Positions 35,087 through 44,669 of a DNA stretch of 64,000 bases are shown here, piece by piece; within the stretch, counting starts at the first letter, position 1, and each line of letters starts with the position of its first letter. Where the stretch lies: NCBI GenBank assembly GCA_964573295.1, contig CAZNJE010000006.1, forward strand, positions 62,001-126,000, written 5' to 3'. Origin of the DNA: CAYQJL01 sp964573295 (GTDB lineage: Bacteria > Eisenbacteria > RBG-16-71-46 > CAIMUX01 > WJJG01). Both the position numbers and the translations under genes were made by a program. The notes below the pieces were generated by a model that was not told the origin of the DNA, searched no databases, and saw only the letters and a program-made list of their open reading frames with translations.

Positions 35087-37639
35087 CTACTGTCCCTCAT
35101 GGCCGTGATAGCGGATCTCGATGCTCTCGATCCGCTCACCCTGCGCAACGGCCCGCATGACCGCATCCCCGCTCGTCAACCGGCCGAATACAGTGTAGCG
35201 CCCGTCCAGATGGGGCTGATCCGACAGCGTCAGAAAGAACTGGCTTCCTCCGGTGTCCTTGCCCGACAGCGCCATGCCCAGGGTGCCGGTCGTGTAGGAT
35301 TCCGGGTTGTTTTCACATCGGATGGTGTGGCCGGGACCGCCCCAGCCGTCGGTGCGCGGACATCCGTCCTGGATCACGAAGTCCGGAACCACACGATGCC
35401 AGGCGCCTTCGTCGAAGTAGCCCGCCTCTGCCAGTTCTACGAAGTTATACACGGTGAGGGGAGCCGCGATGCCGAAGAGGGCAACGCGCATCTCCCCCGA
35501 CGCGGTGCGAATCACCGCCTCGCGCGCGCGCCAACCCTCCTCGAGGATACGCTCGTAGTCACGCGGGCTCCGGCCGGTCGCCACCGGGCCGGGGTCCAGG
35601 CCGGCCACCTCGGGCGGGTACGGCCGATCCGGATCTTGCGCCGCCCTCAGCCGGGCGAGCGCCGCTTGCCGGACGAGCCGGTCCGAATCATCGGCGGCCA
35701 GTGCCGCCAGGAACCGAACCGCCTCCTGACGGCGGGGCCCAGCGAGCACCGGAGTGATCAGATCGGGCAGGGCCTGGCGCACGTCGACCGACGGATCGGG
35801 TCTCATACGCGTGGCCAGCGCGAGAAGGGCGGCCGCATCACCGTCACCGATGCCCGCCCCGCACTCCCCGATGCCGGCCAGCGTCAGCGCGCGCAGGACC
35901 TCGTCCTCGTGCCCGCTGAGATGCCCCGAGGCCTCGATGACCGTGTCCAGATGGCCGCTCTCCCGCAATCGCAGCTGCAACCATGCGGCCACCACGGCCT
36001 TGGCCACCTTCGGGTCATCGTCCAACACCATCCGCAAGCGCTTGCCGAGCTGTTCGCGGAAGCGCTGCTTGTCCATCGCTTCATCGTCGGCATCCGGCAC
36101 CGCCACCGGCAGAGCCTCCATCGCCAGCGAGGCCAACGCGTCGGCCGCGGCGTAGCGCACGGCCCAGTCCGGATCCGCCGCACCCCGATCCGCCAGACTC
36201 AACACCTGCGCATACTGGCCGGCTTCGAGACACGCGGCCGAGGCGGCCGAGATGGCCGCAGCCCGCTCCCAGGCCAGCGGTGCTTCGAGGTGGTTGTGCA
36301 TCCGTTCCAGCAATACCGGCAGGGGCAGCAGGCGGGCGGCAGCCTCGATGGAGGTCACGCGAACGTGGGGGTGGGAATCCTCGAGCGCGCGTAGGAGCCA
36401 GTCAGGCTCAGCGGCAGTGGCCGGCCCCGTCCTCGAGCTTGCTCGGGAAGCGCTCTCCCACGCATCGCGCCCGGCGGCGGCCGAAGCGCGCACCGCTTCG
36501 ACCCGCACGCGCGCATCCCGGTGGGTGTGGTTTCGCAGCAGGACCGCGATCATCCGCTCACCCAACGCATCCGGCAGATGCGGCGCCGAGGCTGCCAAAC
36601 ACCGGCCGAGCCCGCGCAGCGCCTGGAGCCGAATGGCGGCCGATGGGTCCTCGGCCGACGGGTCTCCGGCCGGCGGGTCCTCGGCCGATGGGTCCTCGGC
36701 CAGCAGGACTCCGGCCGGCGGATCCTCGACCAACCCGATCAGCCGGGCGCACACCCGCTCGCGAGCACTGGGCCTCAAGTCCTGCGGCTCAGGGATGGCG
36801 GTCCGGCCCGAGGGGGCGCTGCCCAGCGACCGCATCAGCGCATAGGCCGCGCACCAGCGGGTGCGAGCCTCGGTCGCCTCTGATAGCGCAAGGATCCGAT
36901 CGATGTGCAGCCCGGGCGATCCCCGCCACACGGCCAGGAGCGCGGCCTGGACCACGCGGGGCTCCGGGTCGTGCAAGGCCATGCTGAACACGGCCGGATG
37001 CGTGGTGGGATCGGTGCGGCCGAGGCCCGTTACGATCTCGGCCCGCACCAGGGTGCTCGTTTCTTCGCCGCGATAGAGCTGCGCGGCCAGCGCCGCGCCG
37101 GCGCGGGTGGTGCCCATGAGCCCCAGCGCGAAGGCGGCCGCGCGACGCACCTCGGGATCGGGGTCGGTGCGCAGGCTTCGCGAGAGCGCTTCATGCGCCG
37201 CCCCTGCCGTCTCGCCCTCGGGCACCGGGCCGGAGATGCGCCCAATGGCAAGAGCTGCCCGCCGGCGTGTGTCGGGATCGCTCGAGTCGAGGAACGGCAG
37301 GACCTGGCGAACGGGAGCCCGGCTGTCCTCCAGCCCAAGAATCTCGACGGCATCCGGAACCTCGCACGGGCAACCGGCCCGCGCATCCGGCACCACGACA
37401 TTGGCAACGAGTGAGAATCCCCCCACCAGCAGCACAACCATGAGCCACAAGGTCCCGACGGCGTCGTTCCCGCGCAGCCGGCCGGGCGCGCAACGATGGA
37501 TGCAGGGGGTTCGCTGGATCTGCGCGGATCGCTGGACCTGCGCGGATCGCTGGACCTGCGCGGATCGCTGGCCCGGCGGCGGTGGCTGGAGGTGTGGGTA
37601 TCTCGATGTCGGATGTCTCCTGGCGGACTCGAACTGCAC
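35087..37639 (-). CDS. Membrane-anchored HEAT-repeat protein with C-terminal cyclophilin peptidyl-prolyl isomerase
   Basis: The GTG at 37639 has a strong AAGGAGG 7 nt upstream. The 850-residue product begins with about 50 basic residues containing three RSAQ[VI]Q repeats (18-nt DNA repeat, 37508-37570). A TM anchor (LWLMVVLLVGGFSLVANVVV) and then some 15 HEAT-like repeats follow, including DPDTRRRAALAIGRI, DPDPEVRRAAAFALGLM and DRLVRQAALARLR. The last 160 residues are cyclophilin (FHRVVP-type AWHRVVPDFVIQDGCP, GTLGMALSGKDTGGSQFFLT). A loop of AEDPS copies (36640-36735) interrupts the solenoid. It likely folds or scaffolds exported proteins outside the cytoplasm (inference). The topology assumes that the TM segment is a signal anchor. 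Confidence 0.88.
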   Translation of the reverse strand: MQFESARRHPTSRYPHLQPPPPGQRSAQVQRSAQVQRSAQIQRTPCIHRCAPGRLRGNDAVGTLWLMVVLLVGGFSLVANVVVPDARAGCPCEVPDAVEILGLEDSRAPVRQVLPFLDSSDPDTRRRAALAIGRISGPVPEGETAGAAHEALSRSLRTDPDPEVRRAAAFALGLMGTTRAGAALAAQLYRGEETSTLVRAEIVTGLGRTDPTTHPAVFSMALHDPEPRVVQAALLAVWRGSPGLHIDRILALSEATEARTRWCAAYALMRSLGSAPSGRTAIPEPQDLRPSARERVCARLIGLVEDPPAGVLLAEDPSAEDPPAGDPSAEDPSAAIRLQALRGLGRCLAASAPHLPDALGERMIAVLLRNHTHRDARVRVEAVRASAAAGRDAWESASRASSRTGPATAAEPDWLLRALEDSHPHVRVTSIEAAARLLPLPVLLERMHNHLEAPLAWERAAAISAASAACLEAGQYAQVLSLADRGAADPDWAVRYAAADALASLAMEALPVAVPDADDEAMDKQRFREQLGKRLRMVLDDDPKVAKAVVAAWLQLRLRESGHLDTVIEASGHLSGHEDEVLRALTLAGIGECGAGIGDGDAAALLALATRMRPDPSVDVRQALPDLITPVLAGPRRQEAVRFLAALAADDSDRLVRQAALARLRAAQDPDRPYPPEVAGLDPGPVATGRSPRDYERILEEGWRAREAVIRTASGEMRVALFGIAAPLTVYNFVELAEAGYFDEGAWHRVVPDFVIQDGCPRTDGWGGPGHTIRCENNPESYTTGTLGMALSGKDTGGSQFFLTLSDQPHLDGRYTVFGRLTSGDAVMRAVAQGERIESIEIRYHGHEGQ

Positions 37640-37664
37640 GCGATGCCTCCTTCCGAAACCGCGG

Positions 37665-37791
37665 CTCTGAAGCCAATTGCCCTTTTTGCCCCGGGGCAAA
37701 ACCGCTCGCCGACGGGCCCCTTCGTACAGACCTGATGACTCTGAGGCCAATTGCCCCTTTTTGCCCCGGGGCAAAACCGCTCGCCGACGGG
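37665..37791. repeat. Two 52-nt direct repeats each carrying an 18-bp perfect palindrome
   Basis: Copies at 37665-37716 and 37739-37791 share CTCTGA[AG]GCCAATTGCC ... CGCTCGCCGACGGG and differ by a few bases. Each contains TTTTGCCCCGGGGCAAAA (37684-37701 and 37759-37776), a perfect dyad. They lie just upstream of the cyclophilin gene start (37639), a good place for an operator or a pair of regulator-binding sites. No gene is seen from 37640 to 38305. Confidence 0.8.
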
Positions 37792-37864
37792 TCTCTCGGC
37801 GAAGCGGCCCATCTTAGCCGCAAAGAGCCGGTCCGTTCCAGGCCACTTGGAGGCCGGTTGGCCA

Positions 37865-37920
37865 TCTGGTCGTCTGGCCATCTGGCCATCTGGCCATCTG
37901 GCCACCAGGCCACCAGGCCC
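37865..37920 (+). repeat. Seven-copy 8-nt tandem repeat
   Basis: TCTGGTCG, four TCTGGCCA, CCAGGCCA and CCAGGCCC stand head to tail between the divergent cyclophilin and protease genes. Confidence 0.85.
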
Positions 37921-38097
37921 CCTGGTGGATCCGGGCTCCTGGGAGCCCACACGCCTAGCGGCCGATCCGGGCCCCGTGACCGCGCGCGTTGCCTCCGGCA
38001 ACCCGAGAAGGCAGGCGGAGACCGGCCATTGCGGGCGATCTGCGTGTGTTTGCGCAAGTTGTGAAATCAGAACCCTGGGTCGCCCAGAGCCCTTGCC

Positions 38098-38127
38098 TTG
38101 TTGGTACCCGCGGAAAAACGCTATAAT
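38098..38127 (+). promoter_or_regulatory. Candidate sigma-70 promoter for the C10 protease gene
   Basis: TTGTTG (38098-38103) and a perfect TATAAT (38122-38127) with an 18-nt spacer lie about 180 nt upstream of ATG 38306, leaving a long leader that includes a 12-nt tandem repeat. Confidence 0.55.
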
Positions 38128-38156
38128 CATGCGGGTCGTGGGTTGCGCCCTCAATT

Positions 38157-38192
38157 AGAGAAGCAGCTAGAGAAGCAGCTGGAGGAGCAGCT
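38157..38192 (+). repeat. Three-copy 12-nt tandem repeat in the leader of the protease gene
   Basis: AGAGAAGCAGCT occurs twice and GGAGGAGCAGCT once, contiguous, between the promoter and the start codon. If transcribed, it lies in the 5' leader. Confidence 0.85.
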
Positions 38193-38305
38193 CGTGAAGC
38201 GACCGCCGATTTGGAACACGGATACCGCACCAGCGCCGCCCGAGGTCGGGCCGGCCGGATCTCGCGCGCCTGGTGCATTTCCCTGGAAGGAATCGAGGTA
38301 TTGCC

Positions 38306-41300
38306 ATGCGTAGAATCTCCACCCTCCTCGTGGCGCTCTTCGTCTGTTTCGCCCTGCCGGGCAACGCGGAGCGCGCCACTGTGAGCGAAATGGAACAGGT
38401 CTGTGTGAACTGGCTCGACTATATGGTGGGCGACCAGGGCGACTGGGGCGGTTCGACGACGCCGACGATCGCCGAGACCACGCCCATCGTGGTCGATGGC
38501 CGTCTGCTGGGCCAGCTCTACCACATCGCCCCGCAGGGCCACATCATCGTGCCGGTCATGAAAGAGATGCCGCCGGTGAAGGCCTATTCGGATCGCTACG
38601 ACCTCGACATGGCCGACGAAGACGGCCCGGCGCTGCTCATCCGCGAGATGCTGGCGAGCCGCGCGGACCTGTTCGTCGATGCCTACGGCAGCCTCGACGC
38701 CGTGATGCCGGACCGCGCGGACGCTCTGTTCGGGACGACCCACCGCCAGCTGTGGGACACCTATGCGCAGCCAACCGCCCAGTTCCGCTCCGAGCTGAGC
38801 CGGTCGGGTCTGGATGAGCGGACGCAGGTCGGTCCTCTGCTGACCTCGAGCTGGCACCAGGGTGCCCCCTACAATCTCTACGCGCCCGAGGGTGACGGCG
38901 GGCAGTGCGTGGTCGGATGCGTGGCCACGGCGATCGCGCAGGTCACCGCCTTCTGGAGCTGGCCGCCGATCGGCGCGGGTTCCTCGAGCTACGTCTGGAA
39001 CGGCGACCAGTCCTGCGGCGGCAATGTCGGCGGGGGCACCCTCAGCGCTTCCTACCACGATGTCTACGACTGGGAGAACATCCCCAACCAGGCCTATCCC
39101 GGCAGCCCCGAAGAGGTCCGCCACGCGGTCGCCGAGCTGTGCTACGAGGTCGGCGTCATGGTCGAGATGGATTACGGCGTCTGTGGATCGGGCGCCTACA
39201 CGAGCGATGTCGTCAACATCCTGCCGGCCTACATGCACTACAAGGACCAGATCTTGGCCGAGAACCGCATCCATCACTCACCTGAGACCTGGTTCCAGGA
39301 GGTGGTCGACGAGATCAATCTGGGCCGGCCGATGGTCTATCGCATCACCGGACACGCGATCGTCTGCGACGGCTGGCGCGACAACGGTGGCATCAACCAG
39401 TACCACATGAACTACGGCTGGGGCGGATCCTACAACACCTGGTTCGCCATCGACGATTTGCACATTTCCGAAGATCCCATGCAGGAGGTCATGTACAAGC
39501 GCATCGAACCCGACTACAGCGTCCACGTACTCCGCGACGACGGCACGGGTGATTTCCCGACCATCCAGGCCGCTATCGATGCAGCCGAGTCGGGACATGT
39601 GATCGTGCTGGAGGACGGCATATATTCGGGCGAGGGCAACCGCGACCTCGATTTCGGCAGCAAGAATCTCGAGCTGATCAGCTTGAATCTGGACCCCGCC
39701 CTCTGCACGATCGACTGCGGCGGCAGTGCGGCCGAACCGCACCGGGCCGTGTACATGGCCGGGGGACAGTCCAGTGAGAGCCTGCTGCAGGGCCTGACGA
39801 TCGTGGGTGGGTATGCCGACCCGACCTTGCCCGGCGGTGATGCCGGGGGCGCGCTGTTGCTCGACGGGGCCTCCCCCATGATCATCGACTGCATCTTCCA
39901 GAACAACCTGGCCGGTAGCGGCGGCGCGATTGCGGCCTACGGCAGTACCTTCCAGACCGAAGAGGTCGCATTCTACGACAACACGGCGGCCGGCGACGGC
40001 GGCGCGATTCTGCTTGCCAGTGGTTCCGACGCCACGCTGGAAGAGCTGACCTGCGCCTTCAACACGGCCGGCGACGGCGGCGCCATCGCGTGCGATCAGT
40101 CGAGTCCCAGCCTGTTCAGGGTCACGCTCGCGGGGAACGAAGCCGCGACGGCCGGATCGGGCCTCTACCTCGTCAACGCCTCTTCACCTACGATCGAACG
40201 CACGATCCTGGCCTTCGGCACCGGCGGCGGCGCGATCCATTGCGAAGGCGACGGCAACAGCCCGCTGCTGGGGTGCACCGACATCTATGGCAACCTGGGA
40301 GGCGACTGGACCGGATGCATCGCCGACCAGGCCGAGACCGGTTTCAACCTCTCGGTGGACCCGCTCTTCTGCGACCTGGACAACTACGACTTCACGCTCT
40401 GGAGCATTTCCGAATGCGCCTGGCAGAACAATCCCGACTGTCCCGGCATCGGCGCTCATATGATCGGCTGCGAACCGAGCGGGGAAGCCGTCTGTTGTGC
40501 CAACTTCAGCTGCTACATCGTCACCTACGATGAATGCGAGGCGATGGACGGCACCTTCCTGCCGAGCGAAGACACCTGCGACCCGAATCCCTGCTACCCG
40601 CCGGGCACCGATCTCTCGGCTGGTGTCTTCATCGCTCATTCTCCCGCCACAGCCCAGTATTCCCCGGGCATGGACTGGTGCCAGGAGTACGCGGACCAGT
40701 ACGCGATCACGAGCACGGAGGAGCAGTACCCGCGGATCGATTCCTATGGTGACGTCAAGATTTGGTACGTCCTCGGCGCCTGGGAAGAGGAGCGCGGTGT
40801 TTGTGGATATGAATTCGGGTTGGGCGACTTCGATCCCACGGTGTTCTACTTCACCGAGTGGGGCAACTGCAGCTTGGGCGGCAGTGAGTTCAGCACGTCG
40901 AACTGGCCGGGACCGAACGAGGGCACCTCGCTGGGCTACTCCGATACGATGACCGGCTCGATCGTGCCGATCTACTGGTTCGCCGGCTACGCCTACTACA
41001 GCGGCCAGGTGCCGCTGACGGTGAACAGCGACACCGGCTTCGGCGGCTTCAAAAACTGTCTGGATCCGGTCCACAGCTTCGATGCCACCTGCTTCGGCGC
41101 GCTAGGTGTCAACACCGACGGCGTGGAGTGTCATGTCGGCGGCGGCGCGGAGGAGAGCGCCTGCTGCATCGGCACCGACTGCTACATCTATTCGGAGGAA
41201 GACTGCACGCTGGCGGGCGGCGTCTGGCAGGGGGCGGACATCTCCTGCGACCCGAACCCCTGTGAGGATCCGTCGGGAATCGAGCAGAATCCGGCCGCGG

Positions 41301-41584
41301 TCACGCGTCTTAGCCTGAGCGGTAACCTCCCGAATCCGTTCGCGGCCAGCACGCAGATCGCCTTTGCCGTGCCGAACAGCAGCTCGTCGGCCGCCCTCAA
41401 GGTCTACGATGCCACCGGCGCCCTGGTACGTACGCTCTGGTCGGGCCCGGTGACATCCGGCCGCCAGATCGTCAGCTGGGACGGCAAGAACGAGGCAGGC
41501 CAGCAGGCCGGCACCGGGATCTACTTCTACCGGCTCGAGGCCGGCGACCAGCAACTTACCGAGCGCATGATTTTGGTGAAGTAG
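38306..41584 (+). CDS. Secreted streptopain-type (C10) cysteine protease fused to a beta-helix and FlgD-like sorting domain
   Basis: ATG 38306 (GAGGTA upstream) gives 1092 residues. After the signal peptide (MRRISTLLVALFVCFALPG) comes a propeptide-like region, then the C10 catalytic domain with Cys205 in VVGCVATAIAQV and His350 in GHAIVCDGWRDNGG, followed by HMNYGWGG. From about residue 410 a beta-helix starts with GTGDFPTIQAAIDAAE and ends with the CTDIYGNLGGDWTG module. Two Cys-rich DPNPC segments flank a 170-residue sandwich-like region. The C-terminus is a FlgD-like domain (LPNPFAASTQIAFAVP ... GIYFYRLEAG). An extracellular protease displayed on the surface is likely. A strong terminator follows. 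Confidence 0.9.
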   Translation: MRRISTLLVALFVCFALPGNAERATVSEMEQVCVNWLDYMVGDQGDWGGSTTPTIAETTPIVVDGRLLGQLYHIAPQGHIIVPVMKEMPPVKAYSDRYDLDMADEDGPALLIREMLASRADLFVDAYGSLDAVMPDRADALFGTTHRQLWDTYAQPTAQFRSELSRSGLDERTQVGPLLTSSWHQGAPYNLYAPEGDGGQCVVGCVATAIAQVTAFWSWPPIGAGSSSYVWNGDQSCGGNVGGGTLSASYHDVYDWENIPNQAYPGSPEEVRHAVAELCYEVGVMVEMDYGVCGSGAYTSDVVNILPAYMHYKDQILAENRIHHSPETWFQEVVDEINLGRPMVYRITGHAIVCDGWRDNGGINQYHMNYGWGGSYNTWFAIDDLHISEDPMQEVMYKRIEPDYSVHVLRDDGTGDFPTIQAAIDAAESGHVIVLEDGIYSGEGNRDLDFGSKNLELISLNLDPALCTIDCGGSAAEPHRAVYMAGGQSSESLLQGLTIVGGYADPTLPGGDAGGALLLDGASPMIIDCIFQNNLAGSGGAIAAYGSTFQTEEVAFYDNTAAGDGGAILLASGSDATLEELTCAFNTAGDGGAIACDQSSPSLFRVTLAGNEAATAGSGLYLVNASSPTIERTILAFGTGGGAIHCEGDGNSPLLGCTDIYGNLGGDWTGCIADQAETGFNLSVDPLFCDLDNYDFTLWSISECAWQNNPDCPGIGAHMIGCEPSGEAVCCANFSCYIVTYDECEAMDGTFLPSEDTCDPNPCYPPGTDLSAGVFIAHSPATAQYSPGMDWCQEYADQYAITSTEEQYPRIDSYGDVKIWYVLGAWEEERGVCGYEFGLGDFDPTVFYFTEWGNCSLGGSEFSTSNWPGPNEGTSLGYSDTMTGSIVPIYWFAGYAYYSGQVPLTVNSDTGFGGFKNCLDPVHSFDATCFGALGVNTDGVECHVGGGAEESACCIGTDCYIYSEEDCTLAGGVWQGADISCDPNPCEDPSGIEQNPAAVTRLSLSGNLPNPFAASTQIAFAVPNSSSSAALKVYDATGALVRTLWSGPVTSGRQIVSWDGKNEAGQQAGTGIYFYRLEAGDQQLTERMILVK

Positions 41585-41632
41585 GCCAACTCCTGGGCCA
41601 ACTCCTGGGCCGACTCCTGGGCCGAGTCCTGA
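41585..41632 (+). repeat. Four-copy 12-nt tandem repeat directly after a stop codon
   Basis: GCCAACTCCTGG (twice), GCCGACTCCTGG and GCCGAGTCCTGA follow the protease stop without a gap. Confidence 0.9.
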
Positions 41633-41650
41633 GAGTTCGCTGACCACAAA

Positions 41651-41693
41651 GCCCCCGGCAGGTCCGTTCACACGCCTGCCGGGGGCTTGTTTC
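41651..41693 (+). terminator. Rho-independent terminator after the C10 protease gene
   Basis: A perfect 12-bp stem GCCCCCGGCAGG (41651-41662) / CCTGCCGGGGGC (41675-41686) with a 12-nt loop is followed by TTGTTTC. Confidence 0.88.
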
Positions 41694-41764
41694 TGCGTGT
41701 CCGAATGCAGTGCAGTCCCGGGGCTTGCTTCAGTCTGGCCGAGAGACAGCGATCAAGAATCGGG

Positions 41765-41793
41765 TTGCCCACCTTGATCCGACCGCCTAGGAT
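41765..41793 (+). promoter_or_regulatory. Candidate sigma-70 promoter for the hybrid kinase gene
   Basis: TTGCCC (41765-41770) and TAGGAT (41788-41793) have a 17-nt spacer, 88 nt upstream of ATG 41881. Confidence 0.5.
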
Positions 41794-41880
41794 CGCCGCG
41801 GCTCACGTCATCGGGTGCGCCTCGCGGCGCGCCTTCCGGTGCGAAAGGGCATCTCTGCGGCCCGGCCGATCGGAGGTCCC

Positions 41881-44634
41881 ATGAACCGCCGTCTCGCTCC
41901 CGACGATCTTGCGCGGGAGGTCGAACGCCTCACTCGCGAGCGGGACACCCTGCGCGCGGATGCCGACGGCTTCGAGGCCCTCTTCCAAGCCAGCCTCGAC
42001 GCCATATTGATCGGATCCCCCTCCGGACAGGTGCTGCATGCCAATCCCGCGGCATGCACGCTGTTCCGCATGACCGCCGAGGAGCTGACCGCCTCGACTC
42101 GGGCGGCGCTCTACGCGGGCGATCAGGCCACGCTGGAGCGAGACTTACGGAGGCGGAGCGAAGAAGGGCAGATCCGGGACGAGATCATCCTGCGAAGGGC
42201 GGACGGAACCACGTTTCTCGGCGACGTATCTTCGGTCGTCTTCACGATCGCCACCGGGGAAACGCGCTCGTGCACGATCATCCGCGACGTCACGGCCGAT
42301 CGTGCGAGGCAGCGCGACCTCGAGACGGCGGCGCAGAAGTACCGGGCCCTCTTCGAGTCGTTCCCCGAGGGCATCACGGTCTCCGACACCGCGGGGAAGA
42401 TCATCGAAACGAACGCGGCGGCCGAAGCGCTTCTGGGGGTTCCCAGGGGCCAGCACGAAGCGCGGAGCATCGATGGGCCGCAATGGAGAATCGTGCGCCC
42501 GGACGGAAGCCCCATGCCTCCGGAAGAGTGGGCCAGCGTGGTTGCCCTCCGGGAGAATCGCACCGTGGCCGGTTGCGAGATGGGTATTGTCGCGGCGCGG
42601 GATCGCGTGCGCTGGATCGCGGTGACCGCCACACCGCTGCCGATCCAGGACTATGGGGTCATCGTCACCTACCACGACATCACCGAGCGCCGCACCGCCC
42701 AGGAGGCCTTGCTGGCGCACAAAGAGATCGTCTCCTCCACGGACGACTTCATCTCCCTGGTCGACCGGAACTACGTCTACCGCTTCGTCAACCAGGCCTA
42801 CTCGCGGCTATCCGGCAAGTCCATGGCGGAACTCGAAGGGCGCACGGTCGCGGAGAATGTCGGCGACGAGGTTTTCGTCGAGATCGTGAAGCCCCGCCTC
42901 GATCGATGCCTACGCGGCGAGTCGATTCGGTATCAGGAATGGTTCGGCTTCGCGGCGGAAGGCCGACGCTGCATGGATGTCACCTACACCCCCTATCGGC
43001 AGGATGGCGTCATCACGGGCGTCACGGTGAACGGCCGCGACATCACCGACATCCGCAATGCGCAGGAAGCGCTCGCGCGCAACGAGCGGCAGCTTCACGA
43101 GCGCAACCAGATCCTCTCGGCAATTCTCGATCACACGCACTTCATGGCGGTGCTTCTCGACGCTCAGTTCAACTTCATCTGGGTGAACCAGGCGTATGCG
43201 GACTCCTGCCGGATGGCGCCGGGGGACTTTCTGGGCAAGAACCACTTCGACCTGTACCCCCACCCGGAGAACCAGGCGATCTTCGAACGGGTGGTCTCAT
43301 CGGGCCGGCCGGTCTTCGTCGCCGCCAAGCCCTTCGAGTTCCCCGACCAACCCGAGCGCGGGGTCACCTACTGGGACTGGAGCCTGGTTCCCGTCAAGGA
43401 AGAGGACGGCAAGGTCAACGGACTGGTCCTTTCACTCCTCGATGTCACCGAACAGGTCAAGGCCGAAGAGGTGCTTCGCCAGAGCGAGCAGAGGATGCGC
43501 CAAGCCCAGAAGATGGAAGCGGTGGGCACGCTCTCGGGCGGAATCGCTCACGAGTTCAACAACATCTTGAGTATCATTATCGGCAACGCGGAGCTCGCGA
43601 GCTTAGAGCAAGGCACTCCCCCATCCCTTCGTGAGAGCCTGAGTGAGATCCACCGGGCCTCCCTGCGGGGAAAGGAAATCGTGCGGCAACTCCTGAGCTT
43701 CAGCCGTCCGCTCCCCAGCCAGGTTCAAACGCTCGACCTGTGCGCTGTCACGCGGGAGGCCCTGGGCCTGATTCGCCCCTCTATCCCGGCGACGATTCGA
43801 GTCGATGCCGAGATGCCCGACGAGACGACCCCGGTCATGGGAGATGCCACGCAGATCCAGCAGGTTATCGTCAACCTGTGCAACAATGCCGTGCAAGCCA
43901 TGGAGACGACGGGGAAGCGACTGAGCATTCGGCTCCAGAAAGAGAACGTCACCCGGGAAATCGCGTGCGCGCTGGATACCCTGCCGCCGGGCAGCTATGC
44001 CTGCCTCGAGGTGGCCGACGAGGGCGAGGGCATCGACCCACGGCATCTCCCGCGGGTCTTCGATCCCTTCTTCACGACGAAGGACGTCCACCAGGGATCA
44101 GGGATGGGACTCTCGGTCGTGCTGGGCATCCTTCGCGGACATGGAGGCGGGCTCCACATTCAAAGCGCCGTAGGCCAGGGCACGCGTGTGACGTGCTACT
44201 TCCCGCTCAGCGAACATACCGTGGAGACGGCTGAGATCCCCCCCCCTCCGCCCACGGAAGGAAGAGGACGCATTCTGGTCCTGGATGACGAAACTTCGAT
44301 CGTTCGGATCGCCAAGACGGGCCTGGAGCGTCTGGGATTCGAGGTAGACACCTTCACGATCCCGCGGGAGGCCGTCGAGGCGATCCGAAGGGACCCTGGC
44401 CGCTACGACGTCGTGATCACGGACCTGTCGATGCCGGAGATGAGCGGGCATGAAGTGATTCGGCAGATCCGCGCCATCCGGCCCCCACTCCCGGCGATTC
44501 TCTGCACGGGCTACGGCAGCGAGCAGGCCACCCGGCACGACGACGCCGGCAAGCCCGACGCGCTGTTGCACAAGCCCTTCGAACGGGACGAGCTGGTCCG
44601 CGTGATCCGCGAGGTACTGGACGCGCGGGGTTAG
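41881..44634 (+). CDS. Soluble multi-PAS hybrid histidine kinase with C-terminal receiver
   Basis: ATG 41881 (GGAGGT upstream) gives 917 residues without TM helices. Four PAS domains (about 30-140, 155-275, 285-405 and 420-545) precede an NtrB-like dimerisation helix with phospho-His in GGIAHEFNNILS. A HATPase domain (NLCNNAVQAM, ADEGEGIDP, GSGMGLSVV) follows, then a receiver with ILVLDDE, phospho-Asp in VVITDLSMPEMSG and KPF. A poly-Pro linker joins kinase and receiver. It senses a cytoplasmic signal and probably passes phosphate on to an unlinked regulator. Confidence 0.92.
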   Translation: MNRRLAPDDLAREVERLTRERDTLRADADGFEALFQASLDAILIGSPSGQVLHANPAACTLFRMTAEELTASTRAALYAGDQATLERDLRRRSEEGQIRDEIILRRADGTTFLGDVSSVVFTIATGETRSCTIIRDVTADRARQRDLETAAQKYRALFESFPEGITVSDTAGKIIETNAAAEALLGVPRGQHEARSIDGPQWRIVRPDGSPMPPEEWASVVALRENRTVAGCEMGIVAARDRVRWIAVTATPLPIQDYGVIVTYHDITERRTAQEALLAHKEIVSSTDDFISLVDRNYVYRFVNQAYSRLSGKSMAELEGRTVAENVGDEVFVEIVKPRLDRCLRGESIRYQEWFGFAAEGRRCMDVTYTPYRQDGVITGVTVNGRDITDIRNAQEALARNERQLHERNQILSAILDHTHFMAVLLDAQFNFIWVNQAYADSCRMAPGDFLGKNHFDLYPHPENQAIFERVVSSGRPVFVAAKPFEFPDQPERGVTYWDWSLVPVKEEDGKVNGLVLSLLDVTEQVKAEEVLRQSEQRMRQAQKMEAVGTLSGGIAHEFNNILSIIIGNAELASLEQGTPPSLRESLSEIHRASLRGKEIVRQLLSFSRPLPSQVQTLDLCAVTREALGLIRPSIPATIRVDAEMPDETTPVMGDATQIQQVIVNLCNNAVQAMETTGKRLSIRLQKENVTREIACALDTLPPGSYACLEVADEGEGIDPRHLPRVFDPFFTTKDVHQGSGMGLSVVLGILRGHGGGLHIQSAVGQGTRVTCYFPLSEHTVETAEIPPPPPTEGRGRILVLDDETSIVRIAKTGLERLGFEVDTFTIPREAVEAIRRDPGRYDVVITDLSMPEMSGHEVIRQIRAIRPPLPAILCTGYGSEQATRHDDAGKPDALLHKPFERDELVRVIREVLDARG

Positions 44635-44669
44635 GGCCCCGCGCGCCAGGAGGCCGGCCGGCGGTGCTG

